Part shown: positions 1-7,389 of the stretch, one piece after another | How positions within the stretch are numbered: position 1 is the stretch's first letter | Layout: the number at the start of each line of letters is the position of its first letter | Assembly (NCBI GenBank): GCA_033297205.1 | Contig: MU859529.1 | Location: forward strand, 1 to 10,958 | Reading direction: 5' to 3' | DNA length: 10,958 nucleotides | From: Pseudoneurospora amorphoporcata | Lineage: Eukaryota; Ascomycota; Sordariomycetes; Sordariales; Sordariaceae | Made by a program: the position numbers and the translations under genes | Notes under the pieces: generated by a model | Told to the model about the DNA's origin: nothing | What the model saw: only the letters and a program-made list of their open reading frames with translations | Database searches by the model: none

Positions 1-94
1 TTTCTTGGTTTCTGAGGGTTACACTGGTTCCTCTGGGCGGGGCTACCAGGTCCTGAAGGCTTGGGCGACCCCTGTGTCGCTCAAGTTCGTAACA
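1..94 (+). repeat. LTR family B, copy 1 (3' end only, cut by window edge)
   Basis: The segment ends in AGTTCGTAACA, the same terminus that closes the complete B copies at 1421 and, on the other strand, at 6337. Upstream it shares GGTTACA, a GGCTTGGGCGACC-like block and TCGCTCAAGTTCGTAACA with the 3' end of the copy at 917-1421. The 5' part lies outside the window, so its own target-site duplication cannot be tested. It abuts an LTR D fragment at 95, and by analogy with the stack at 6263-7334 it is probably inserted into that LTR. Confidence 0.7.
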
Positions 95-351
95 TAAAAG
101 GAAAAAAACTAGATCTGTACATTTCTAATACATTCCATAATAACTAATCAATCTAGAAGGAATACTAAATAAGTTAGCGAAGCCAAGAATATAGTGGCGA
201 AGCTAAGAACGGTGGCGAGGCTGAAAACGCAATAGCCAAGCCCTATTATTCTAACACATTCTATAGAGACTAAGTTCCCCAATAACCAGCCTACTATACT
301 ACAGAGTAGTACAGGGCAGTTACAAAGCACAGTACTAGCCACACGTTAACA
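95..351 (-). repeat. LTR family D fragment (5' end, minus orientation)
   Basis: About 255 bp align with about 7085-7334 of the complete D copy. Shared blocks include the ATTCCAT..AATCAATCTAG stretch, a TACTAC/GTAGTA hairpin (292-306) followed by CAGTTACAA, and the end CTAGCCACACGTTAACA. Read on the minus strand it starts TGTTAACGTGTGG. The distal part of the LTR is missing on the left, where LTR B copy 1 begins. The similarity ends at 351 exactly where the other copy ends (7334), which supports this as the true LTR boundary. The partner target-site duplication would lie outside the window. Confidence 0.65.
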
Positions 352-440
352 ATTTTAAACACGACCGTCTCAGAACTATCTTTATTTATATTAAAAATGC
401 TCCATTTTCCTTATTAGACAAGATTAGCGGTATAAATAAA

Positions 441-511
441 GTAAGTTATCATTACTACTACGTTCGTCTTCCTTTCGCAAGTACTAACCTTATCTTTTTA
501 TTTATTTTCAG
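441..511 (+). other. Fungal spliceosomal intron (71 nt) in the 5' part of the decayed gene
   Basis: The donor is GTAAGT at 441, the branch site TACTAAC lies at 482-488, and a T-rich tract leads to TTTTCAG ending at 511. Size, motif order and spacing are typical of ascomycete introns. Flanking exon sequence carries stops, so the reading frame here is less certain than at the two downstream introns. Confidence 0.7.
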
Positions 512-916
512 ATCGACCTATAGTCTATAGTAAAGTAGACAAGAGATAGTCTAAAAAGTAGAAGCTAAGGAGTTAAATCGGAGCCGGCTTTTAATACAAC
601 TAATCTACATAAGAGAGCCTTTAATAACCCGTCCTATTATTATAGGTAAAAGGCTAGAGTACAAATAAAAATATACGTAATTGTAGGAAGCAGAAAGGGA
701 GAAGTGCGAGATGTGCGCTCGGGAGACTAGCCTTTATAGGACTCCAACTACGAACTATAGTAGGTCTATAGCGGGAGGCTATTGACCAATCAAATGAGCA
801 GATAGTAATGGTCGTCTTAGAAGCGACTATTACTAGCACAACCGACACAGGCTATATCATACGGACATTTGCTCACAGTTTTAAGTTAGGGTTGCTGAGG
901 CTTAGCAGAGCCTCTG

Positions 917-1421
917 TGTGACGAACGGCAGTCTGATCTGCCTAAGTGGGATAGCTGAAGGTAAAGACTATCAGTGCTGTTCGGTGAAGCCAAAAGGTTC
1001 ACAACAAGTATAGTAGCGTTATACGTGTCTCGGTAATAAAGATCAATTAACTACTATCGAACTATCTTGCTAGCTGGTTCTCTAGGTGCCTTCTTATATC
1101 TCTGCCATTAACTGGGACCCGAGTGTCCTCAGACTCTTGATGTTGTGCTGGCTCACTTAGAGAGTCTGGCTCACTTTGTGAGCTGGCTCACCGTGTGGCC
1201 CTGGCTCACGCGTGAGCCTGGCTCACGACGTGAGCCCTCTTAGCTTGTGAGCCCTCTTAGCTTGTGAGCCCTCTTAGCTTGTGAGCCCTCTTAGCTTGTA
1301 AACCCTCTTAGCTTGTAAGCCTTCTAGTCTTCTATCTTACTAGCCTCTATGGTTACATGGCCCCGCCTCTGTGTGTCCTGGTGACTTGGTTGGCCCGTGC
1401 CACTCGCTCAAGTTCGTAACA
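917..1421 (+). mobile_element. Solo LTR, family B, copy 2 (505 bp)
   Basis: It starts TGTGACGAACGGCAG and ends AGTTCGTAACA, so the outer 10 bases form near-perfect inverted ends. The first about 150 bp match the copies at 7390 and, reverse-complemented, 6737. The flanks CTCTG (912-916) and CTCTA (1422-1426) are a 5-bp target duplication differing by one G/A transition. The right duplication overlaps the first two bases of the minus-strand LTR A, so this copy inserted 2 bp inside that LTR. It is longer than the other B copies (348 and 401 bp), chiefly because of a 17-bp minisatellite. Confidence 0.85.
1230..1331 (+). repeat. 17-bp minisatellite inside LTR B copy 2
   Basis: There are four identical units of GTGAGCCCTCTTAGCTT (1230-1297), a fifth with GTAAAC in place of GTGAGC (1298-1314) and a degenerate sixth (1315-1331). 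The units are preceded by scattered GGCTCAC / GTGAGCC words in both orientations from about 1150. Similar GTGAGCC words occur at the same place in B copies at 6337-6737 and 7390-7737, but without the 17-bp array. Confidence 0.93.
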
Positions 1422-1424
1422 CTC

Positions 1425-1723
1425 TATGACAAGGGCAGGTTTCTAGGCTTGGAACAATAGTTCAATTCTGCTAATAATCTTCTTTGGTCTCGAAGGCCTT
1501 GTTAATCCCTTCAACCTCCAGAGGAAGGTTCGGTTTCAAGGCCTCCTTATACTAAAGAAGTTTGGTACGTATAGAGCCTTGTAGCCTAAGGCCACAAAGC
1601 ATCAATCTAGCATTCTACATACAAGTGGTTCTTCAACTATTCTCCTTCGTCCTTCTAACGCCGGCCTTCGCGCTAAGCCTTAACAACCCGAACCCTATAC
1701 TGTAGGCAAATGTCCGTGTGACA
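1425..1723 (-). mobile_element. Solo LTR, family A (299 bp, minus strand)
   Basis: Reverse-complemented, it starts TGTCACACGGACATTTGCC and ends CCCTTGTCATA. It has the same 299-bp length as both LTRs of element A and differs from them mostly by transitions. Its duplication is GCCTC at 1724-1728 on the right and, because LTR B later landed at its edge, GCCTC at 910-914 on the left. No internal sequence of the element remains beside it, so it is a solo LTR left by LTR-LTR recombination. It includes the AAGAAGATTATT primer-like word with the last base changed from C to T. Confidence 0.88.
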
Positions 1724-1728
1724 GCCTC

Positions 1729-2029
1729 AACGCCTAGCATTAGCCTTATAAATGCCCGGCGGCCGCAGGCCGCGAGACTCAAACTCACCTCAGCCGGACT
1801 CTCGGCCATTAGCACTACTTACCCGAACTCCTCCCGACGCTACCGGCTAGCGAGCTAAACCCTAGAAGTGCCGAAGACGCTTATGAGGCACTACGAGACG
1901 ATCCCAATCTGGAGACGATCCTAATCTTCCTAGAAGCAACTACAGCTAACCAAATAAGAAGCAAGGCGCATGGATGAAGGACAATGCTAAAAGGAAGATA
2001 GAGAATGGATGAAGGCATTTAGAAAGTTC
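1729..2029 (+). other. Family-specific middle of LTR A', with a GC-rich core and a short open stretch
   Basis: This 300-bp stretch has no counterpart in LTR A. Its left half is GC-rich (CCCGGCGGCCGCAGGCCGCG near 1755-1774), unlike the AT-rich surroundings. One plus frame is open from 1813 to a TGA at 1972 and reads as a plausible acidic, helical peptide (for example SAEDAYEALRDDPNLETIL); a minus-strand frame is open over 1633-1815. No family is recognised, there is no convincing start, and both frames end in LTR sequence, so I do not call a gene. A direct repeat ATGGATGAAGG occurs at about 1970 and 2005. Confidence 0.45.
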
Positions 2030-2799
2030 CATATGTATAATAGATGCCTTGAAGCCTTAGGCGACAAGGTTTGATGCGTACTTTAAGAACGTACCGATTC
2101 CGTTTGGTATAAGAAGGCCTTGAAGCCTAACCTTCTCCTGGAGGTTGAGAAGATTAATAAGGCCTTCGAAACTAAAGAAGTTTATTAGCTGAATTTGAAC
2201 TACTATTCCAAGCCCTAATCACAGCCCTTGTCACAGGCTAACCCTATAACACCTACAATAATATAGATAACTGGCACCGCTCAATAGTCTCGAGCTACTC
2301 GGGTCAGAAATGGAGGCTCGAGGGCGATGGCTATAATATGGTATATTACTATGATAGCATCCTAGGCGAAGGGTGGTATATTTATAATTTTAACGAAGGC
2401 GTTGATCCAGTATCTGCTATAGTATTATATTTGTAGAATTAACTTATACTATTACCGCTTAGGATAATAATATTAATCCTGACAATATTTAGGAATTTAA
2501 TTATGAATATAGTATTAATGACAGTTTAGTATTCCCTAATTACGACTATAATATACGTATTACTCAATATACTATCAGCTAGTCTCTTGGGATTGCTCCT
2601 GGGGCAACCTTTCTTATTATGAAAAATCCGCTAATTATAAATACGGATTTGACCGGCGGCCTTGAAATTCATTTAATTCGCTTACTGGCCATAATCAAGG
2701 ATATTGAACGTGAAGAGAGGTAAGGGAAGTGCGTTATAAACATATTAATAGTAATTGTTATTCCAGAGGGGGCGACCGATAGGTAGATGCCTCTATTTA

Positions 2800-2868
2800 G
2801 TAAACTGTTTCTTTCTATCTCTCTTTCTCCCTTTATTTCTTAAGAGTTATTCTAACGTAAGTATGCAG
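2800..2868 (+). other. Intron (69 nt) in the protease-like pseudogene
   Basis: The donor is GTAAAC at 2800, a pyrimidine-rich middle follows, the branch site TCTAAC is at 2851-2856, and the acceptor TATGCAG ends at 2868. Removing it joins the ATGCCTCTATTT reading (frame of 2787) to the IRYIKTDL..VVVIATGN reading (frame of 2871) in phase 1, the same phase as the next intron. The donor may itself be mutated from a stronger GTAAGT-like site. Confidence 0.68.
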
Positions 2869-3168
2869 GAATAATAATTCGCTATATAAAAACTGACCTC
2901 TAGTACGTTGTAGTCATCGCTACCGGAAACTTAGAGTCCGATCACTCTCAGAAATACGCAAACGAAGTAGTCCCAGCACGGTGGTCTCTTAACGGCAGCC
3001 TCCTCAATACGATAATAGTCAGATTTGCCTCTAATCATAGTTTACGTGCCCTAGGCAGCCTCCCGTAGAATATTAATAGACGGCCTAAAGACTTATCAAT
3101 GATCTACGCTTCTAGTTTGCAGCTGTATAATAAGACAGGAGGTTTTTTTGATGGTGGAAGTTCTTTTG

Positions 3169-3238
3169 GTAAGTCTTTAGCTTTTTATATTCTGTTATTT
3201 CCTTCCAATTTAAAGACTAACAATTATCTGGTATGCAG
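3169..3238 (+). other. Intron (70 nt) splitting the catalytic-Ser motif of the protease-like pseudogene
   Basis: The donor is GTAAGT at 3169, the branch site GACTAAC is at 3215-3221, and the acceptor GGTATGCAG ends at 3238. Splicing joins GGSSF to ATPIVAALVAYLR within one codon (G + CT), recreating the S8 serine signature exactly. This agreement of splice signals with a protein motif is strong evidence for both. The unspliced frame runs on without a stop, so an open reading frame simply covers the intron. Confidence 0.88.
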
Positions 3239-3662
3239 CTACCCCTATAGTAGCAGCCCTAGTCGCATATCTCCGCGCGCTTCCCTCGCCTTTCGCTGAA
3301 GATTTGAAAAATCCGGTGTTCGCAAGGAAGATGGTAAAATATTTGACACGCAAAGTTAATTTGATTGATAATCTCAACGTGTATTACCCGCAGATTGAAA
3401 ATATAGGGAATCCTCGCAAAATCATCTAGAACGGCAACGTCGGGGTCGAGAACTGCCTCGTTAGCTACCATACTAAGTTCCAATCTGCTGAGGCTCAAAC
3501 TGTTTATAAGGTAGTAAACGAAGGTATACCCGAGCTAAGTAACACGGACAATTAGACCCCTAATACCAAACACATCGACAATAACTTTCTATTCAACCCA
3601 GGCTTTAACAACGGCAGCGCTATAATATAGTAAGTGACACTTCTTATACCTACCACCGTATC

Positions 3663-3961
3663 TGTCACACGGACATTTACTCACAGTCCAGAGTTCGGGT
3701 TGTTAAGGCTTAGCGCGAAGGCCGGCGTTAGAAGGACGAAGGAGAATAGTTGAAGAACTACTTGTATGTAGAATGCTAGATTAATATCTTGTGGCCTTAG
3801 GCCACAAGGCTCTGTACGTACCGAACTTCTTTGGCATAAGGAGGCCTTGAAACCGAACCTTCCTCTAGAGGTTGAAGGGATTAATAAGGCCTTTGAAACT
3901 AAAGAAGATTATCAGCGGAATTGAACTATTGTTCCAAGCCCAGAAACTTGCCCTTGTTATA
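3663..3961 (+). repeat. 5' LTR of element A
   Basis: It starts TGTCACACGGACATT and ends CCCTTGTTATA, where the 3' LTR ends CCCTTGTCACA. By manual alignment it differs from the 3' LTR at about 25 of 299 positions, all but one transitions, with T/A mostly on this side; the two terminal differences are both CA to TA. It contains a hairpin CTTGTGGCC-TTA-GGCCACAAG at 3788-3808. No clear TATA box is seen; the TTAATAA near 3881 is CAACAA-like in the 3' LTR and so is a mutation product. Confidence 0.93.
3902..3913 (+). promoter_or_regulatory. Predicted 5' end of the transcript (R start) and self-primer
   Basis: AAGAAGATTATC is the exact reverse complement of the 12 bases that follow the LTR (3962-3973). 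In Tf1-type self-priming elements the first about 11 nt of the mRNA fold back, pair with the primer site and are cut by RNase H to prime minus-strand DNA. By that logic transcription starts at or near 3902, with R-U5 of about 60 nt. The word is kept in the 3' LTR (10498-10509). Confidence 0.72.
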
Positions 3962-3973
3962 GATAATCTTCTT
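3962..3973 (+). promoter_or_regulatory. Self-priming primer-binding site
   Basis: GATAATCTTCTT begins at the first base after the 5' LTR and pairs over 12 of 12 bases with 3902-3913; the pairing stops at both ends (3961/3914 A-A, 3974/3901 C-A). There is no TGG-type tRNA-complementary sequence here, which a tRNA-primed element should have directly after U5. Position and perfect complementarity in an otherwise mutated copy make chance unlikely. Confidence 0.75.
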
Positions 3974-5100
3974 CCTTCTCGAACTACCCTTTTACCTATT
4001 AATTACCAACCCTCAGTTATTATAACTTCCCCACGCGATACCCCGATAGCCTCAGTCGAAACTACTACTGACACTACCCTAGTGCTCTATAACCCCCAAG
4101 ACTTCGACGTCGTAATAACTGGAAACGACGACATCGCTACTGGACCCGTCGTAGTCAACAACCCCCCGGCCTAGCTCGTCGCTATGCACGACCAAATCGC
4201 CAAAGCCTATTACTAAGTTAAGGAAATCACCCTCTCTATCAGCTAGGAACAAGCCCAAGGACTCGCTACCCTTAAGATCTAATACGAAGACCTTCGCGAC
4301 TAAAGACAACCAGATTAACGACATCTTCAACAAACTCATCGACCCAGGCCAACTCAAGGATCTCGAAGAACGTATCGCTAGCGTTAAACACGACATCCAG
4401 AAGGCTATCTAAATAGCCTACGAACGAACCGGCTAGAAAGCCCCCGACGTCGCCTCTATCCTAAGAGCTCTCGAACAACGCGCTGCCACGAAAGCACTAA
4501 GCACCGTTCCCCACTTCTCGCTCTACAAACTACTTGCCAGCCTAAGCCTAATTGGCGATAGCCTCCTTCAAGCAGCCTAAGCTCGAAGACAAGCCAGCCA
4601 GGCCCGGATGCAATACGAGGCTACGTACGCTGACGCATATGGAGTAGGATCCGTAAGATTCAGATAATCTGCTGGAGAGCAAGACCCCCTAGGACCCCCC
4701 AAGCCACCTACGAACGCTAGCGGCCCTGCCGACGACGCCGCCCGCAACTAAGCCGATTACTTCCTTTAGAATCTGGGCTACTAGTCAGGAAAAGGCGCGC
4801 TCACTTCAAGGACGGAGCACTCGAAGTCAGGCCAACAATCTCGCAAGGAATCACGCTCCCTTTCCGACTGAAACCAATCCTTAAGAAGCCCCGATAAGCA
4901 AGCCAAGGATAAGAAATGGGATACCGTCCGCGAGGCCTTGAAGGGGGTCGAGCCTAGCGACGTCGATCAACGTAAGAAGGATTGCGTATCTTGTTAGCGA
5001 TGTGGCCGCGACAACCATCATACGCTCAAAAGTTTCGCTCGGAAAGATACTAACAACAAAGAATTACCCAGCCTTCTTTATTTACTAAACGAACGGCTGT
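3974..5100 (+). pseudogene. gag remnant with CCHC zinc knuckle
   Basis: Gag forms the virus-like particle and binds element RNA. The reading is coding-like from about 4000 in one frame (for example MHDQIAKAYY at 4184) and shifts frame near 4300. It then continues as a charged, helix-rich stretch (LKDLEERIASVKHDIQKAI, about 4353-4409) and as WDTVREALKGVEPSDVD (about 4917-4967) before the knuckle. The knuckle reads C-x2-C-x4-H-x4-S at 4992-5033: its last Cys is Ser (AGT) and a TAG sits between the first two Cys. Many in-frame TAG/TAA stops look like former CAG/CAA/TGG. An ORF starting at 3872 begins in the LTR upstream of the predicted RNA start, so its Met is not the gag start; the true start is not identifiable. 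Confidence 0.75.
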
Positions 5101-5935
5101 GATTAAAAGAAATAATAGCGACCGTGAAGAAGGGGAAGTTGAGGACTTCATCGATAATGACGAGGCCTAGTTCAAGAAATAGGAAGTTAACGCCATTTAG
5201 AGAACCATGGACACGATGGATATGGACAACAACTCGGACTCGGATTTTAAAGGGCCGCCACGAGGCATTACATAGGTTTCCACGACCTTCCTTCGATGCC
5301 ATCTCAGAATCAGATTACCCTGTCGTCTATACCCTAAACGCCTCACACTCCACGACGACGACGAGCCCTAACAACCCTAAAAGAAGTACTACCCTAAACT
5401 ACACTTAAGACTGAGACTAATCGTGCGAATAACCCTATTCTATAACGATGAGGAATACCCTGTTAGAGTCCTCTTGGACCTAGGGAGCTTAACTCCAGTA
5501 ATGTCCTTTTATAAAGCCCGCGTATGGAAACTCCTACTGATTAAGAGACCCCGCATCCGAGCTATTATAGGCTTCAACTCCGCTATTAATACTATGGGTA
5601 GCCGGTATTACATAGAAGTAATCGTCCTTAGACATCAACAAGACCACTACACTCGCTTCAACTTTAAGCTTTCAAATATAGACGACGAATACGATATTAT
5701 TCTGCCTCACTAGTGGTTGCAGTAATACAAACCAGCCTACTTCCTTAACAAAACACAGGAAATCAAATTCTCCTCAGAATACTATTAATAAAATTGCACT
5801 AGCTTAATTATCCTCGGACTGCTACCTACAGAAGCCATCGCGAGTATATAAATAAAGATTGAGGCTACCTTCGCCGCCGTACTAAAGAAGTTTAGAATTT
5901 TCCTTCCCCTCATGAGTGAAGCCGCCGCTATACGT
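5101..5935 (+). pseudogene. Acidic linker and aspartic protease remnant of pol
   Basis: The first part is an acidic stretch (EEGEVEDFIDNDEA, MDMDNNSDSDF, about 5128-5250) typical of the gag-pol junction. A frame open from 5423 to 5712 follows with ITLFYNDEEYPVRVLLDLG and then DEYDIILPH. The latter, continuing through TAG as WLQ, resembles the conserved protease tail before RT in Gypsy elements. The active site is DLG (5477-5485) where retroviral-type proteases have DTG or DSG, so the residue after the catalytic Asp is altered; Asp and Gly remain. After 5713 the same frame continues through several stops toward RT. Gag-pol processing would need this enzyme; here it is broken. Confidence 0.72.
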
Positions 5936-6336
5936 ATACCTGATCACTGACCTTGGGATCACAAAATCGATTTCGAGGAAGGTAACGCCACCCTGGGGAC
6001 CCCTCTTCGCTATGAGCGGGCGCGAATTCGAAGTATTGAAACTATAGTTGGACAAGATGTTCAAATCCGGCCGTATTAGGAAATCCACAGCCTCTTACGG
6101 CGCACCCCTCATGTTTGTAGACAAGAAAGACCCTGATGACCCGCTACGACCCGTGGTCGATTATAGAGCCCTCAATAGGATGACTATTCTTGTTAGGCAT
6201 CCCATACCCCTTATTACAAAACTTTAGCATACCCTCAGGACGGCCAAAATATATACTAAAATTGTTTGCTGCAATGCTCTAACTAGCCTATGATGATAGT
6301 ACTAGTATAGGGATGCTATAGTGAACTATGCACTTG

Positions 6337-6737
6337 TGTTACGAACTTAAGCGAGTTCGTGGGCTAACCAGGCCTGGGAACACAAGCTGCCAAAAGGGGT
6401 TAAGCTATACGACCATAGGCCCAGGGCAGGCTCACGATGCAAGGTAGGCTCACGGTCAGCACGAGTGAGCCAGGCTTACGACAATAGAAGTGAGCTACGA
6501 CCCTAGAGGTGAGTTGGGCTCACCATATTACGAAGGAGCATCTGAAGCATGCAGTATAAAGGGACGACTGGGGAACTCGGATTGTCAGATAGTTCGCCAG
6601 TAGTCAATTAATCTTTATCACCGAGACACGTATAACGCTACCATACTTGTTGTGAACCTTTTAGCTTCATCGAACAGCACTGATAGTCTTTACTTTCAGC
6701 TATCCCACTTAGGCAGATCAGACTGCCGTTCGTTACA
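6337..6737 (-). mobile_element. Solo LTR, family B, copy 3 (401 bp), nested in LTR D
   Basis: Reverse-complemented, it starts TGTAACGAACGGCAGTCTG and ends AAGTTCGTAACA. Perfect duplications ACTTG flank it at 6332-6336 and 6738-6742. Its U3-like half is nearly the same as copy 4 at 7390 in opposite orientation. With copy 4 it makes a large inverted repeat that mimics a transposon with long inverted ends. The GTGAGC/GCTCAC word cluster lies in its 3' half (plus-strand 6428-6520). Confidence 0.9.
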
Positions 6738-6961
6738 ACTTGTAGCTGAGCGGAGCGGAAGCGGTGATACGATAGCAGTGCTGAAGGAAGCAGCGTAATT
6801 GCAGTGTAGTTGCAGATACAATAGGAGTGTTGTAAAAGAGGTCTTAGAGAGGACTCTGCTCTCAAGACAGAAGATTACAGTAAACTCTGCACTGTGGAAA
6901 ACAACTTATTATAGTAAACTCTGCACTATAAGAAAAGACCGTATTGTATTGCTTGAGTGTC

Positions 6962-6985
6962 CTTGCTTGCTTGCTTGCTTGCTTG
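6962..6985 (+). repeat. CTTG tetranucleotide repeat, six units
   Basis: There are six uninterrupted CTTG units inside LTR D. On the minus strand these are CAAG units, lying about 30-55 nt downstream of the TATATAAAG box, near where a transcript from this LTR would start. Confidence 0.9.
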
Positions 6986-7015
6986 CGGAGTGACTAACTA
7001 ACGGAGAGGAGAGGT

Positions 7016-7024
7016 CTTTATATA
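7016..7024 (-). promoter_or_regulatory. TATA box of LTR D (minus strand)
   Basis: TATATAAAG on the minus strand is the best TATA match in the window and the main evidence for LTR D orientation. A transcript would start about 25-35 nt to the left, near the CTTG array. The homologous fragment at 95-351 does not reach this site, so conservation cannot be checked here. Confidence 0.5.
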
Positions 7025-7389
7025 CATAACTGCTGAGTGTCTGGAAGCTTCTAGAGTGTAGAAGTGCTTGTAAGAGTACTATACGATGAAAGGAAAGAGT
7101 TGAATCTATGAGTTTCTGTTGCATTCCATGATGACAAATCAATCTAGGGAGAATGCTGAACAGGTTCGAGAATCCAGAACGCAGTGGTGAAACCTCTGTG
7201 TTCTAGTAGATTTTGTGAAGGCTGAGTCGACTGATTCCATGACGTAGACGAAATAGTGTCCTCAGCAATCAACCTTCTATACTACAAGGTAGTACAAGGC
7301 AGTTACAAGGTATAGTACTAGCCACACGTTAACAAAAATTAATCTCAAATCAGGGTTCTTCTTAGTCCGAATGGCCAAAGGTCACGAAT

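Larger units (their letters stand above)
855..2235 (+). mobile_element. Solo LTR, family A' (567 bp once nested copies are removed)
   Basis: It starts TATCATACGGACAT, a transition-bearing version of the LTR A start TGTCACACGGACAT, and ends GCCCTTGTCACA like LTR A. It is flanked by perfect 5-bp duplications GGCTA at 850-854 and 2236-2240. Its own bases are 855-914 and 1729-2235; the rest is nested LTR A and LTR B. The first about 55 bp and last about 200 bp resemble LTR A (shared AAGGCCTTGAA, CTGGAGGTTGA and AATTGAACTA-like blocks), but the middle is about 230 bp longer and unrelated. It is a related subfamily rather than the same family. It lies in the protease-like pseudogene and splits its reading. 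Confidence 0.82.
352..3633 (+). pseudogene. Decayed intron-containing gene; 3' two thirds is a subtilisin-like (S8) serine protease
   Basis: Seen: after setting aside the LTR stack (855-2240) and three introns, coding-like reading runs in order with S8 landmarks. A GEGWYIYNFNEGVD block (about 2362-2409) matches the catalytic-Asp region but carries Asn (2392-2394). NYDYNIR followed by LGIAPGATF (2538-2609) matches the catalytic-His region but carries Tyr (2547-2549). VVVIATGN (ending 2930) matches the oxyanion-Asn strand. GGSSFATPIVAALVAYLR, assembled across the intron at 3169-3238, is the catalytic-Ser signature with Ser kept (3162-3164). The last exon runs to TAG-TAA at 3628-3633. There are several in-frame TAG/TAA stops and a frameshift near 2415-2445. 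Family knowledge: S8 peptidases use Asp, His and Ser in this order. Inferred: this gene was inactivated by RIP-like transitions plus insertion. The part before 2242 (about 352-854) is open only if TAA/TAG are read as former CAA/CAG, and I do not recognise it; its assignment to the same gene rests on frame continuity across the GGCTA duplication. The 5' end is not visible. Confidence 0.72.
6263..7334 (-). mobile_element. Solo LTR, family D, inserted in RT (666 bp plus nested LTR B)
   Basis: It is bounded by TG at 6263 and CA at 7334 and flanked by perfect 5-bp duplications AAAAT (6258-6262 and 7335-7339). It carries LTR B copy 3 at 6337-6737; without that copy and its duplication it is 666 bp. 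The right about 250 bp match the fragment at 95-351. Minus orientation is inferred from a TATATAAAG box on that strand (7024-7016), so it would start TGTTAACGTGTGG and end GCAGCAAACA. It contains two 15-bp direct copies of AGTAAACTCTGCACT (6879 and 6913). No coding sequence is seen in it. Confidence 0.85.

Noticed and set aside
1..1421. A short non-autonomous LTR element with two direct B LTRs
   Set aside because: The right copy has its own target duplication, and the sequence between contains a D fragment, an intron-bearing gene piece and the start of LTR A', so the two B copies are not ends of one element.
3878..3886. TTAATAA as TATA box of element A
   Set aside because: The 3' LTR has TCAACAA at this place, so the AT-rich word arose by mutation in the 5' copy.
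3872..4174. A 100-codon ORF as intact gag
   Set aside because: Its Met lies in the LTR upstream of the predicted transcript start, and the gag-like reading continues past its stop in the same frame. It is a fragment of the gag remnant.
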